NCBI RefSeq assembly: GCF_900111685.1
Contig: NZ_FOHX01000002.1
Coordinates: 307,869-371,868 of the forward strand
Direction: 5' to 3'
Length of the DNA stretch: 64,000 bases
Source: Nonomuraea wenchangensis
GTDB lineage: Bacteria; Actinomycetota; Actinomycetes; Streptosporangiales; Streptosporangiaceae
The notes below the pieces were generated by a model, which ran no database searches, was not told the origin of the DNA, and was given only the letters and a program-made list of their open reading frames with translations. Each line of letters opens with the position of its first letter. Position 1 is the stretch's first letter. The translations under genes were made by a program, and so were the position numbers. Below are positions 11,697 to 23,301 of the stretch, piece after piece.

Positions 11697-11730
11697 CGTC
11701 GCCGGGGACGAGTCGATCGCCCCGGCGACG
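11697..11730 (+). terminator. Stem-loop terminator after the esterase gene
   Basis: An 11-bp perfect stem (CGTCGCCGGGG with CCCCGGCGACG) with a 12-nt loop, 16 nt after the stop codon. It separates the esterase from the GH95 gene. Confidence 0.7.
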
Positions 11731-11778
11731 GCCACCAACACCCAGGCACGTCCACCCCCATGGGCTTGGAGAAGCGAA

Positions 11779-14628
11779 ATGGCCGATGTATCGCGTAGAC
11801 AAGTGCTGAGATTCGGCGTGACCGGAGCCGGCGCCGCGCTGTTGCCCCTGCAGTGGACGGCCGTGGCCCGGGCCTCTTCGGTGGCGCCCGCGGAGGTGAG
11901 GGCCGCGAACGACCTGGCCCTGTGGTACGACGAAAGCGCCGGCACGGAGTGGCTGCGCGCGCTGCCGATCGGGAACGGCCGCCTGGGCGCCATGGTGTTC
12001 GGCAACGTCGACACCGAGCGGCTGCAGCTCAACGAGGACACCATCTGGGCCGGCGGCCCGTACGACCAGAGCAACACGAAGGGCGCGGCGGCGCTGGGGC
12101 AGATCCGGCAACTGGTCTTCCAGAACCAGTGGAGCCAGGCCCAGACCCTCGTCGACCAGAACATGCTGGGCAACCCTTCGGCGCAGCTGGCCTACCAGCC
12201 CGTCGGCGACCTGCGACTGACCTTCGGCAGCGCCACCGGGGTCTCGGAGTACAACCGCATCCTGGACCTGAGCACGGCCACCACGACGGTGACCTACCTG
12301 CAGAACGGCGTACGGTACCGGCGCGAGGTGCTGGCGAGCGCGCCTGATCAGGTGATCGCCATCCGCCTGACCGCCGACAAGCCCGGCTCGATCACGTTCT
12401 CCGCGACGTTCGGCAGCCCGCAGCGGACGACGCGGTCCAGCCCGGACGGCACGACGGTGGCGCTCGACGGCATCTCCGGCGACCAGAGGGGCCTGGCCGG
12501 CAAGGTCAAATTCCTGGCGCTGGCCCGGGCCGTCGCCGAAGGCGGCAGCGTCAGCAGCTCGGGCGGCACCTTGCAGGTGAGGTCCGCCAACAGCGTGACG
12601 GTGCTGATCTCCATCGGCTCCGGCTACGTGAACTACAAGGATGTCGGCGGCGACTATCAGGGCATCGCCCGGCGCCATCTCGACGCCGCCGTCACCCGGA
12701 CCTACGACGACCTGCGCGGCCGGCACGTCGCCGACTACCAGCGGCTGTTCGGGCGCACGACGCTCGACCTCGGCCGTACCGCGGCGGCCGACCAGCCGAC
12801 CGACGTACGGATCGCGCAGCACGCCGGCAGCAACGACCCGCAGTTCGCGGCGCTGCTGTTCCAGTACGGCCGTTACCTGCTGATCTCCTCCTCGCGGCCG
12901 GGCACCCAGCCCGCCAACCTGCAGGGCATCTGGAACGACTCGCTGACCCCGTCCTGGGACTCGAAGTACACACTCAACGCCAACCTGCCCATGAACTACT
13001 GGCCGGCCGACACGACCAACCTGTCGGAGTGCTACGAGCCGGTGTTCAGGATGGTCAACGATCTCACGGTCAGCGGCGCCCGCACGGCGCGGGTGCAGTA
13101 CAACGCCGGCGGCTGGGTGACCCACCACAACACCGACGGCTGGCGGGGCAGCTCGGTCGTCGACGGCGCTACCTGGGGCATGTGGCAGACCGGCGGCGCC
13201 TGGCTGGCCACCATGATCTGGGACCACTACCTCTTCACCGGCGATCTCGACTTCCTCCGGCAGTACTACCCGGCCATGAAGGGGGCCGCGCAGTTCTTCC
13301 TGGAGACTCTCGTGGAGGAACCGACCCTCAAATACCTGGTCACGAACCCGTCGAACTCCCCCGAACTGACCCACCACTCGGGCGTCAGCATCTGCGCCGG
13401 ACCCACGATGGACAACCAGATCCTGCGGGACCTGTTCAACGGCTGCGCCAGGGCGAGCGAACTCCTGGGCACCGACGCCGGCTTCCGTACGCAGGTCCTG
13501 GCCGCCCGCGACCGGCTCCCCCCGATGCGGGTCGGCTCACGCGGCAACATCCAGGAGTGGCTGTACGACTGGGTCGAGACCGAGCAGAACCACCGGCACA
13601 TCTCCCACCTCTACGGCCTGCACCCCAGCAACCAGATCACCAAGCGCGGCACCCCCGCGCTGTACACCGCCGCGCGGCGGACCCTCGAACTGCGCGGCGA
13701 CGACGGCACGGGCTGGTCGCTGGCGTGGAAGATCAACTACTGGGCGCGGATGGAGGAGGGCACGCGGGCGCACGACCTGATCCGCGCCCTCGTGACGACC
13801 GCCCGGCTCGCGCCCAACATGTTCGATTTGCACCCGCCGTTCCAGATCGACGGCAACTTCGGCGCGACGTCCGGCATCGCCGAGATGCTGCTGCAGAGCC
13901 ACAACGGCGAGCTCCACGTGCTGCCGGCGCTCCCGGCGGCCTGGCCGAGCGGGAAGGTGCAGGGTCTTCGCGGGCGCGGCGGCTACACCGTGGACGCGAC
14001 CTGGAGCTCCGGCGGGAACACCGAGTTCCTCATCAGGTTCGACCGTGACGGCACGGTCAACGTGCGCGGCCGGATCTTCACCGGGACCTATCAGGTGGTC
14101 GACGCCGCGACCGGCGATGCCGTCAGCGTCACCAAACCCGAGAACGACGTCATCAGACTGAGCGGCCAGGCCGGCCGTACGTACCGTATGACCGGATCCG
14201 CCGGCCCCCCGCCCACGACCTACGTGCGGATCACGAACGCGACCACCGGCCTGGCGCTGGACAGCGGCGGCAACGTCGCCTCCGGGTCGAACCTCAAGCA
14301 GTGGAACTGGGACGGCAGCACCAACCTGCAGTGGCAGCTCGTCGCCCTGGGCGGCGGGTGGTACCGCATCGTCAACCGCACCAACGGCATGGTCGCCGAC
14401 AGCTGGGGCAACACCGCCAACGGAGCCAACGCCCGGCAGGCCGCGTGGGACGGCGGCAACAACCAGCAGTGGCGACTCAACAGCACGGGCAACGACCGCT
14501 ACCAGATCATCAACCGCGGCACCGGCACGGCCCTCGACGGCATGGGCAACGGCACCTCCGGCTCCACCGTGGCCATGTGGACGCCGAACAACAGCACCAA
14601 CAACCAGTGGACCATCACGGGCGTGTGA
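11779..14628 (+). CDS. Secreted GH95 alpha-L-fucosidase-like enzyme with C-terminal ricin-type domain
   Basis: 949 residues. The N-terminus has a twin-arginine signal (SRRQVLRFGVTGAGAALL). GH95 features follow: the N-terminal beta-domain (LPIGNGRLGAMVFG, QLNEDTIWAGGP) and an (alpha/alpha)6 barrel with the predicted catalytic Asn400/Asn402 (LNANLPMNYWPA), Glu529 (NPSNSPE) and Asp691 (FQIDGNFGA), matching by pattern N421/N423/E566/D766 of bifidobacterial AfcA. Residues ~815-949 are a lectin domain of three repeats, but of a different sequence type from the CBM13 copies nearby. Probable substrate: alpha-1,2-fucosyl (or galactosyl) side chains of xyloglucan or pectin. ATG 11779 is preceded by GGAGAAG. 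Confidence 0.93.
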   Translation: MADVSRRQVLRFGVTGAGAALLPLQWTAVARASSVAPAEVRAANDLALWYDESAGTEWLRALPIGNGRLGAMVFGNVDTERLQLNEDTIWAGGPYDQSNTKGAAALGQIRQLVFQNQWSQAQTLVDQNMLGNPSAQLAYQPVGDLRLTFGSATGVSEYNRILDLSTATTTVTYLQNGVRYRREVLASAPDQVIAIRLTADKPGSITFSATFGSPQRTTRSSPDGTTVALDGISGDQRGLAGKVKFLALARAVAEGGSVSSSGGTLQVRSANSVTVLISIGSGYVNYKDVGGDYQGIARRHLDAAVTRTYDDLRGRHVADYQRLFGRTTLDLGRTAAADQPTDVRIAQHAGSNDPQFAALLFQYGRYLLISSSRPGTQPANLQGIWNDSLTPSWDSKYTLNANLPMNYWPADTTNLSECYEPVFRMVNDLTVSGARTARVQYNAGGWVTHHNTDGWRGSSVVDGATWGMWQTGGAWLATMIWDHYLFTGDLDFLRQYYPAMKGAAQFFLETLVEEPTLKYLVTNPSNSPELTHHSGVSICAGPTMDNQILRDLFNGCARASELLGTDAGFRTQVLAARDRLPPMRVGSRGNIQEWLYDWVETEQNHRHISHLYGLHPSNQITKRGTPALYTAARRTLELRGDDGTGWSLAWKINYWARMEEGTRAHDLIRALVTTARLAPNMFDLHPPFQIDGNFGATSGIAEMLLQSHNGELHVLPALPAAWPSGKVQGLRGRGGYTVDATWSSGGNTEFLIRFDRDGTVNVRGRIFTGTYQVVDAATGDAVSVTKPENDVIRLSGQAGRTYRMTGSAGPPPTTYVRITNATTGLALDSGGNVASGSNLKQWNWDGSTNLQWQLVALGGGWYRIVNRTNGMVADSWGNTANGANARQAAWDGGNNQQWRLNSTGNDRYQIINRGTGTALDGMGNGTSGSTVAMWTPNNSTNNQWTITGV

Positions 14629-14656
14629 CCCGACGACGCTCGCAGACCTTCACGCG

Positions 14657-14689
14657 CTTCGCCGCAACCGGCCCCCGGTCGCGGCGAAG
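14657..14689. terminator. Bidirectional stem-loop terminator
   Basis: A 9-bp stem (CTTCGCCGC with GCGGCGAAG) enclosing a second stem (ACCGG with CCGGT), between the convergent GH95 and DUF998 genes. Confidence 0.75.
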
Positions 14690-14697
14690 CCGCCCGG

Positions 14698-17179
<2,482 letters not shown>

Positions 17180-17182
<3 letters not shown>

Positions 17183-17198
17183 CCGGGATCACCGGTCA
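17180..17198. terminator. Palindrome holding both stop codons of rox and the GH1 gene
   Basis: TGACCGG-GATCA-CCGGTCA: a 7-bp stem with a 5-nt loop. The outer bases are the TGA of rox on one strand and the TGA of the GH1 gene on the other. It may act as a minimal bidirectional terminator. Confidence 0.5.
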
Positions 17199-18593
17199 TG
17201 GACGGCGCGCCGCCCGTTCCAGGCGCTCATGCTCCCTGAGTACGGCGGAGGCGAGGCGGTGGTCGCGGATGACCTCCGCGTAGCGGCGGCCGCTGCTCTT
17301 GACCGTACGGCGCTGGGTGGCGTAGTCGACGTGGACGAGGCCGAAGCGCTTGTCGTAGCCGTAGGCCCATTCGAAGTTGTCCAGCAGCGACCAGGCGTAG
17401 TAACCGGCGAGCGGGGCGCCCCGGCGGGCGGCGCGGGCGCAGGCGGCCAGGTGGTCCTCCAGGTAGCGGATGCGTTCCGGGTCGGCGACGCCGGTGGGGC
17501 CGACGGTGTCGGGATAGGCGGAGCCGTTCTCGGTGACGAGGATCCGGCGGGCGCCGTACTCGGTGGTCAGGCGCATGATCAGGCTCTCCAGGCCACCGGC
17601 GTCGACCTCCCAGTCCATGCCGGTGCGGGGCGCGCCCGGCCTCGGGACCTGGCGGGCGAAGGGGGGCGGGCCGCCGGGGTCGTCGGCGACCGTCATGGGG
17701 AAGTAGTAGTTCAGGCCCAGCCAGTCCAGCGGCTGCGCGATCGTGGCCAGGTCGCCCGGACGTTCGGGGAGGTCCACGCCGTACGTCTCACGCAGGTCGG
17801 CGGGGAAGCCCCGGCCGTGCACAGGGTCGAGCCACCAGCGGTTGGTGTGGCCGTCCATGCGGCGGGCGGCGGCCAGGTCGGCGTCGGAGCCGGTGGCGGG
17901 TCCGACGGTGGAGAGGTTGTTGACGATGCCGATCTGCGCGCCGGGCGCGGCGGCGCGCACCGCCTGGGTGGCGAGGCCGTGGCCCAGCAACAGGTGGTAG
18001 GAGGCGCGGACGGCGGCGGTGATGTCGGTGACGCCGGGAGCCATCCTGCCTTCGAGGTGGCCGATCCAGGCCGAGCAGAGCGGCTCGTTGAGCGTGGCCC
18101 ACTGCCGCACCCGGTCGCCGAGTGCGTCCGCGACGACCGCCGCGTAGGCGGCGAAGTGCTCGGCGGTCTCGCGCACGGGCCAGCCGCCGCGGTCCTGGAG
18201 GGTCTGCGGCAGGTCCCAGTGGTAGATGGTGGCGTTCGGGGTGATGCCGGCGTCCAGCAGGGCGTCGACGAGGCGGGAGTAGAAGTCGAGGCCCCGCCGG
18301 TTGACGGCGCCGTCGCCGCCGGGGACGATCCGCGGCCAGGCGAGCGAGAACCGGTAGGAGGTGACGCCGAGCTCCTTCATCAGGGCGAGATCCTCGGGCC
18401 AGCGGTGATAGTGGTCGCAGGCGACGTCGCCGGTGTCGCCGTTGTCGATCGTGCCGGGGGTGTGGGAGAAGGTGTCCCAGATCGACGGGGATCGGCCGTC
18501 CTCCGCCACGGCTCCCTCGATCTGGTAGGCCGAGGTGGCCACGCCCCAGGCGAAGTCCCGGGGCAGGGCGGCGAGGTCGATGGGGTGGGTCAC
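17196..18593 (-). CDS. GH1 beta-glucosidase
   Basis: 465 residues from GTG 18593, with GGAAGGA 6 nt upstream. The GH1 N-terminal signature is [20 protein letters not shown]; the acid/base is Glu170 in TLNEP and the nucleophile is Glu355 in VTENG. No signal peptide, so it hydrolyses imported oligosaccharides in the cytoplasm, most likely cellobiose or other beta-glucosides. It is the last gene of the operon 17196-21790, 29 nt after the second permease, and is the expected partner of the importer. Confidence 0.95.
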   Translation of the reverse strand: MTHPIDLAALPRDFAWGVATSAYQIEGAVAEDGRSPSIWDTFSHTPGTIDNGDTGDVACDHYHRWPEDLALMKELGVTSYRFSLAWPRIVPGGDGAVNRRGLDFYSRLVDALLDAGITPNATIYHWDLPQTLQDRGGWPVRETAEHFAAYAAVVADALGDRVRQWATLNEPLCSAWIGHLEGRMAPGVTDITAAVRASYHLLLGHGLATQAVRAAAPGAQIGIVNNLSTVGPATGSDADLAAARRMDGHTNRWWLDPVHGRGFPADLRETYGVDLPERPGDLATIAQPLDWLGLNYYFPMTVADDPGGPPPFARQVPRPGAPRTGMDWEVDAGGLESLIMRLTTEYGARRILVTENGSAYPDTVGPTGVADPERIRYLEDHLAACARAARRGAPLAGYYAWSLLDNFEWAYGYDKRFGLVHVDYATQRRTVKSSGRRYAEVIRDHRLASAVLREHERLERAARRP

Positions 18594-18622
18594 AGAGGTC
18601 CTTCCGAGAGGCGGCGCGGGCG

Positions 18623-19477
18623 TCACTTGACGGCTCCGGCGGTGAGGCCGGCGACGAGGTAACGCTGCAGGAGCAGGAATCCGGCGACGATCGGCACGCT
18701 GACGGTCAGTGACGCGGCCATGACCTGGTTCCAGTAGACGTCGTTCTGCGTGGCGTAGCCCTGCAGGCCGACGGAGAGCGTGCGGGTGGTGTCGTCGGTC
18801 ATGATCGAGGCGAACAGCACCTCTCCCCAGGCGGTCATGAAGGCGTAGACGGCGACGGCGACGATGCCGGGGATCGCGGCGGGGATGACGATGCGGAACA
18901 GCGTGGCGACGGGCCCGCAGCCGTCGACGGCCGCGGCTTCGTCCAGGGCCCGCGGGATCGAGGCGAAGTATCCGATCAGCATCCAGATCGAGAACGGCAG
19001 GGAGAAGGTCAGGTAGGTGAGGATGAGGCCGCCGCGCGAGCCGTACAGGGCGATTCCGGTCGCGTTGCCGATGTTGACGTAGATCAGGAACAGCGGCAGC
19101 AGGAACAGGATGCCCGGGAACATCTGGGTGGACAGCACGGTGACGGTGAAGACCCGCTTGCCGGGGAAGTCGTAGCGGCTGACCGCGTACGCCGCGAAGA
19201 TGGCGATGATCACCGAGAGGACGGTCGCGACCCCCGCCACGACGACGGAGTTCGCGAAGTAGCGGGCGAGCGGGACCGTGTCCCAGATGTCGAAGTACGG
19301 CCTGATCGTCAGGCCGCTGGGCAGCCAGCGGAAGCGGCCCGAGACGTCCTGCAGCGGCTTGAGCGAGCTGCTGACCATGACGAACACCGGCACGAGCACG
19401 AACCCGGACAGCAGGGTCAGGAACACGGCCCGTGCCCACAGGAAGGACCGCGGAGGCGCGGTCGGCGCGCTAGACAT
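18623..19477 (-). CDS. Carbohydrate ABC transporter permease, MalG/CUT1 type
   Basis: 284 residues, six predicted membrane spans, and the EAA loop ([20 protein letters not shown], then VIPAAIPG). It overlaps the end of the upstream permease gene by 8 nt. With 19470-20486 it forms the channel of the importer whose product is cleaved by the GH1 enzyme. Confidence 0.93.
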   Translation of the reverse strand: MSSAPTAPPRSFLWARAVFLTLLSGFVLVPVFVMVSSSLKPLQDVSGRFRWLPSGLTIRPYFDIWDTVPLARYFANSVVVAGVATVLSVIIAIFAAYAVSRYDFPGKRVFTVTVLSTQMFPGILFLLPLFLIYVNIGNATGIALYGSRGGLILTYLTFSLPFSIWMLIGYFASIPRALDEAAAVDGCGPVATLFRIVIPAAIPGIVAVAVYAFMTAWGEVLFASIMTDDTTRTLSVGLQGYATQNDVYWNQVMAASLTVSVPIVAGFLLLQRYLVAGLTAGAVK

Positions 19478-20486
19478 CGGCGGTCTTCCTTCCGCGCGAG
19501 GTGACCAGGAGGTACCCGGCCGTCACCACGAGGAGGAACAGGAGCAGCAGGACCGACATGGCCGATCCGGTGCCGAAGTTCCAGGTGACGAACGAGGACT
19601 GGTAGATGTGGATGGAGATCAGGTTCGCGGGCGCCGGCGCGGAGTCGCCGAACAGGATGTACGGCGTGTTGAAGTCGTTGAACGTCCACAGGAACAGCAC
19701 CAGGACGAGGACCCGGTTGATCGGGTGCAGGGACGGCATGGTGATCTTGCGGATCTGCTGCCAGATGCCGGCTCCGTCGATCGCGGCGGCCTCGTACAGC
19801 TCCTTGGGGATGTTCTGCAGAGCCGCCATGACGATGAGGAACGCGAACGGCCAGGTCTTCCAGATGGCCACGACGGCGAGCGCGACGAAGCTGTTGTCGC
19901 CCAGCAGCCAGAAGGGGCGCTCGTCGAGCAGGCCGAGCTGGTCGACGAGGACGTGGTTGACCATGCCGTTGTCCCGCTGGAACATGAACGCCCAGGTGAT
20001 GGCCGCGGCGTAGACGGGCAGCGCGTACGGGGTGAGGAAGACGGCCCGCAGCAGGCCGCGGCCTCGGAAGTTCTCCTGCATGAAGATCGCGGCGGCGGTC
20101 CCGAGGAGCCAGCACATGCCGACCGCCAGGACGCTGAAGACGCAGGTGACGAAGAAGGAGTTGAGCAGGTCCTGGCCCACGGGGGCGTCGAGGTCGACCG
20201 AGACGCGGTAGTTCTCCAGTCCGCGCCAGGGCGCGGCGCTCCAGTCCCGGATGTAGAACTGGGTGAGCTCCTTGAAGCTCGCCAGGATGCCGGTGAGCAT
20301 CGGCACCAGGTGCACGAGGAGCTCCAGCAGCGCGGCGGGGAGCAGCAGCAGGTAGGGCAGGCTGGCCCGGCGCAGGCGCGGGCTCCGGCGGCGTGTCCGC
20401 CGGCTGCCTGCCCCGCCGGGCCGCGCGGTGCGGCGGCCCGGCAGGGTCGGATCCTGGGTGGCGGTGGCCATGTCGCGACGGCTCAC
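19470..20486 (-). CDS. Carbohydrate ABC transporter permease, MalF/CUT1 type
   Basis: 338 residues. An Arg-rich cytoplasmic tail of about 45 residues precedes six membrane spans; the EAA loop reads ELYEAAAIDGAGIWQQIRKI then TMPSLHP. The GTG start at 20486 overlaps the TGA of the binding-protein gene (GTGA); an ATG 15 nt downstream is a possible alternative start. Confidence 0.92.
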   Translation of the reverse strand: MSRRDMATATQDPTLPGRRTARPGGAGSRRTRRRSPRLRRASLPYLLLLPAALLELLVHLVPMLTGILASFKELTQFYIRDWSAAPWRGLENYRVSVDLDAPVGQDLLNSFFVTCVFSVLAVGMCWLLGTAAAIFMQENFRGRGLLRAVFLTPYALPVYAAAITWAFMFQRDNGMVNHVLVDQLGLLDERPFWLLGDNSFVALAVVAIWKTWPFAFLIVMAALQNIPKELYEAAAIDGAGIWQQIRKITMPSLHPINRVLVLVLFLWTFNDFNTPYILFGDSAPAPANLISIHIYQSSFVTWNFGTGSAMSVLLLLFLLVVTAGYLLVTSRGRKTADV

Positions 20487-21790
20487 TTCGTCGGCATCTG
20501 CTGCTGAGCCTTGGTCAGGCGCTCCTTGACCAGCTCGGTGGTGATCTCACGCCCTTGGGCCGCGTCGGCGAACAGCTCCTTGACGGCGGTGCCGACCGCG
20601 GTCTCGAACTGCGACTCCTCCGGAACTCTCGGGAGCGCGGCGGCGCTCGTGGCGAGCGTGTCGCGCAGGACGGCGAGGTCGGGGGTGTTGAAGGCCGCGT
20701 CCTGCTGGGCGGTCTTGACCGGCGGGATGGAGCCGTAGGTCTTGTTGAGGATCTTCTGCTCCTCGTCGCCGGTCATGAACTTCACGAACTGCAGGGCGCC
20801 GTCAAGGTTGTCGCTGTTCTTGAAGACGGCCAGGTTGATGCCGGCGACCATGGAGTTGATGTTCTGGCCGGTGCCGGGGGCGCCGGAGGGCACGGGGACC
20901 GGGGCGACGCCCCATTCCTCCGGCTTCATGCCGTGGGACTCGAGGGTGGTGGCGGCGGTCTGCCAGAGGATCATGGCGGTGTCGCCCTTGGCGAAGTCCT
21001 GCAGTGACTGGTTCTGGGCGTATTCCGCGTTGCCCGGGGCGACGATCTTGTCGGTGGCCATGAAGTCGATGTACTGCTTCACGGCGGCGACGGCGCCGTC
21101 GGAGGTGAATGCAGGCTTGCCCGAGGCGTCGAAGAAGTCGGCGCCGTGCTGCTTGGCGAGGACGAAGACCTGGTGGATGTTGTTGGACAGGTTCGAGCCC
21201 TCGACCCCGAGGCCCCACTTGCCGCCGGTGGAGAGCTTCTTGCCGGCGGCGACCAGCTCGTCCCAGGTGGCCGGCGGCTTGTCGATGCCCGCGTCCGCGA
21301 ACGCCTTCTTGTGGTAGTAGAGCGCGTACGCCATGGAGTACAGCGGGACCGCGGCCGGGTCCTGTCCCTCCGCGCCGGCCGAGGCGAGGGCGGAGTCCAC
21401 GAAGCGGTCCTTGCCGCCGATCTTGCCGAAGGCGGCCGCGTCCCAGGGCAGCAGGGCGCCGGTGGCCTGGAGGGAGGTGGACCAGGTGTTGCCGATGTTG
21501 AGCACGTCGGGCCCCCGGCCGGACGTGGTGGCGGCCAGGATGCGGTTGAGCAGGTCGGCCCAGGGGACGACCTCCAGCTCGACCTTGATCCCGGTCTGCT
21601 GCTCGAACTTCTTCAGCTCGGGCGTGAGGATCTCCTTGTCCGCCTCGATGCTGGGGCCCTGGTTGGACGCCCAGTAGGTCAGTGTCTTCGGAGTCCCCTT
21701 GCCGGTCTCGCCGGCGCCGGTGCTCCCGCTGCCGCAGGCGGCGAGGGTGCCGAGAGCGAGGACGGCTGCTGCGACTCGTAATTTCTGCAT
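20483..21790 (-). CDS. Sugar ABC transporter substrate-binding lipoprotein
   Basis: 435 residues. A lipoprotein signal (MQKLRVAAAVLALGTLAACG, lipobox LAAC) is followed by the family-1 solute-binding pattern (LLNRILAATTSGRGPDVLNI, FAKGDTAMILWQTAATTLES). First gene of the four-gene operon with two permeases and GH1. The natural ligand is probably a beta-linked oligosaccharide. No ATPase is encoded, as in the other sugar importer of the window. Confidence 0.93.
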   Translation of the reverse strand: MQKLRVAAAVLALGTLAACGSGSTGAGETGKGTPKTLTYWASNQGPSIEADKEILTPELKKFEQQTGIKVELEVVPWADLLNRILAATTSGRGPDVLNIGNTWSTSLQATGALLPWDAAAFGKIGGKDRFVDSALASAGAEGQDPAAVPLYSMAYALYYHKKAFADAGIDKPPATWDELVAAGKKLSTGGKWGLGVEGSNLSNNIHQVFVLAKQHGADFFDASGKPAFTSDGAVAAVKQYIDFMATDKIVAPGNAEYAQNQSLQDFAKGDTAMILWQTAATTLESHGMKPEEWGVAPVPVPSGAPGTGQNINSMVAGINLAVFKNSDNLDGALQFVKFMTGDEEQKILNKTYGSIPPVKTAQQDAAFNTPDLAVLRDTLATSAAALPRVPEESQFETAVGTAVKELFADAAQGREITTELVKERLTKAQQQMPTK

Positions 21791-21870
21791 GACGGGTCGT
21801 CCCTTCGAGGGAGTCCTGGGATGGGGGGTGCTGTCTGGGACGATCTCCTGCGGAGAAGTACCTTCACACC

Positions 21871-21891
21871 TTAATTCAGGGCTTGAGTTAA
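21871..21891. promoter_or_regulatory. Operator candidate in the ABC/ROK divergent region
   Basis: An imperfect inverted repeat with 10-bp arms around a single central G: left arm TTAATTCAGG, right arm CTTGAGTTAA, 8 of 10 positions paired. It lies between the binding-protein start (21790) and the ROK start (21953) and is the best candidate target of the ROK regulator. Confidence 0.5.
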
Positions 21892-21952
21892 TACCTGAGA
21901 GATGCGGCCGTCAAGGGCGCGAACCGGTAGATTGCCCCCAGAGAGGAGCCGC

Positions 21953-23260
21953 ATGGCCAAGCCCAGTAGGCAGACCGTCCGCGACCTGCGGAGAAACAGT
22001 CGTGGAGCGGTACTGCAACAGTTGTATTTCAACGGCCCGATGAGCCGTCAGGCGCTGGGCACGGCCACCGGGCTGAGCTCGGGTTCGATCAGCACCATCG
22101 TGGCCGAGCTGGCGGGCGAAGGGCTGGTGGAGGATGCCGGCACGGTCGACTCCGACGGCGGGCGCCCCCGGAACCTGCTGCGCGTCCGTCCCGGCTGCGC
22201 CTGCCTGATCGGCGTCGACGTCGGGGAGACGCGGGTGCGGGTCGAACTGTTCGACCTCGGCCTCACCGAACTCGCCCGCTACGAGCGTCCCCTGGAGGGC
22301 AGAGGCCACGACGTGGCATCTGTCGTCCGGCACATCGCCGACGGCGTGGCCGCCGTCGTCGCCCGCGCGGACGTTCCTGACGAGCTGCTTCTCGGCGTCG
22401 GCGTCGGCGTGCCCGGCATCGTGGAGCGCGGCTCCGGCGACGGCGCGGTGGTGCACGGGCAGACCATCGGCTGGGACGCGGTCCCCCTGGAGTCCCTGCT
22501 GCGCACGTCGGTCGCCCTTCCGCCCGGAGCCCGGCTCTTCATCGAGAACGGCGCCAAGACGCTCGGCCGGGCCGAGATGTGGTTCGGCGGCGGGCAGGGC
22601 GCCAGCGACGCGGCCATCGTCCTGTTCGGGTCCGGAGTGGGCGCGTGCGTCGTCACCGGTGGCACGATCATGGGAGGGACCCACAGCAGCGCGGCCGAAT
22701 GGGGACACACCGTGGTCCAGGTGCGCGGCCGGCGCTGCCGCTGCGGCTCGCGGGGCTGCCTGGAGGCGTACGCCGGGGCCGAGGCGCTGATCCAGCGCTG
22801 GCGCGAGGCCGGTGGGGCGCTCCCCCCGGACGCCGACGAGGAGTCGGCGGTCACCGCGATGATCGCCGCCGCCTTTCCCCAGGACGGCGCCGCCCCTGAC
22901 CCCGTGGCGGTGGCGGTCCTCGACGAGACCGCCGAGTACCTGGGCGCCGGCCTGGCCAACCTGATCAACCTCTACAACCCCGAGCGCATCCTGCTCGGCG
23001 GCTGGGCCGGGCTGCAGCTCGCCCCTTACATGCTGGATGCCGTGCGAGGCCACGCGACCGCCTACGCGCTGCGCCACCCGGCCGGGCAGGTCGTGATCGA
23101 GCCGGGACGGCTCGGACCCGACGCCGTCACGGTCGGCGCCGCGACACTGCCGCTGGCCGAGTTCTTCGCCCGCGGCGGACGCCGGGACGCCCCCGTGGCC
23201 GAGGCCGACCTGGTGCCCGAGCGGACGGGGTGGCGCGCGGTGGCGGGCGCCCAGGTCTGA
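21953..23260 (+). CDS. ROK-family transcriptional regulator
   Basis: 435 residues from ATG 21953 (GAGAGGA upstream). The N-terminal winged helix covers about residues 10-75 (NGPMSRQALGTATGLSSGSI). The sugar-kinase-like ROK domain follows, with GVDVGETRVRVELFDLG and the zinc-binding loop CRCGSRGCLEAY (Cys-x-Cys-x4-Cys) preceded by the WGH histidine. It is divergent from the GH1/ABC operon and probably represses it until a sugar binds. An extra 30-residue tail follows the usual ROK end. Confidence 0.93.
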   Translation: MAKPSRQTVRDLRRNSRGAVLQQLYFNGPMSRQALGTATGLSSGSISTIVAELAGEGLVEDAGTVDSDGGRPRNLLRVRPGCACLIGVDVGETRVRVELFDLGLTELARYERPLEGRGHDVASVVRHIADGVAAVVARADVPDELLLGVGVGVPGIVERGSGDGAVVHGQTIGWDAVPLESLLRTSVALPPGARLFIENGAKTLGRAEMWFGGGQGASDAAIVLFGSGVGACVVTGGTIMGGTHSSAAEWGHTVVQVRGRRCRCGSRGCLEAYAGAEALIQRWREAGGALPPDADEESAVTAMIAAAFPQDGAAPDPVAVAVLDETAEYLGAGLANLINLYNPERILLGGWAGLQLAPYMLDAVRGHATAYALRHPAGQVVIEPGRLGPDAVTVGAATLPLAEFFARGGRRDAPVAEADLVPERTGWRAVAGAQV

Positions 23261-23262
23261 GC

Positions 23263-23294
23263 CCCGGCCGGTGCGGTTCCCCGCACCGGCCGGG
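23263..23294. terminator. Strong bidirectional terminator
   Basis: A 14-bp perfect GC stem (CCCGGCCGGTGCGG with CCGCACCGGCCGGG) with a TTCC loop, directly after the ROK stop and before the convergent beta-helix gene. Confidence 0.85.
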
Positions 23295-23301
23295 CCCGCC
23301 G

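Noticed and set aside
11563..13377. A 604-codon minus-strand open frame
   Set aside because: Antisense to the GH95 gene, which has full family motifs; codon composition is that of a shadow frame.
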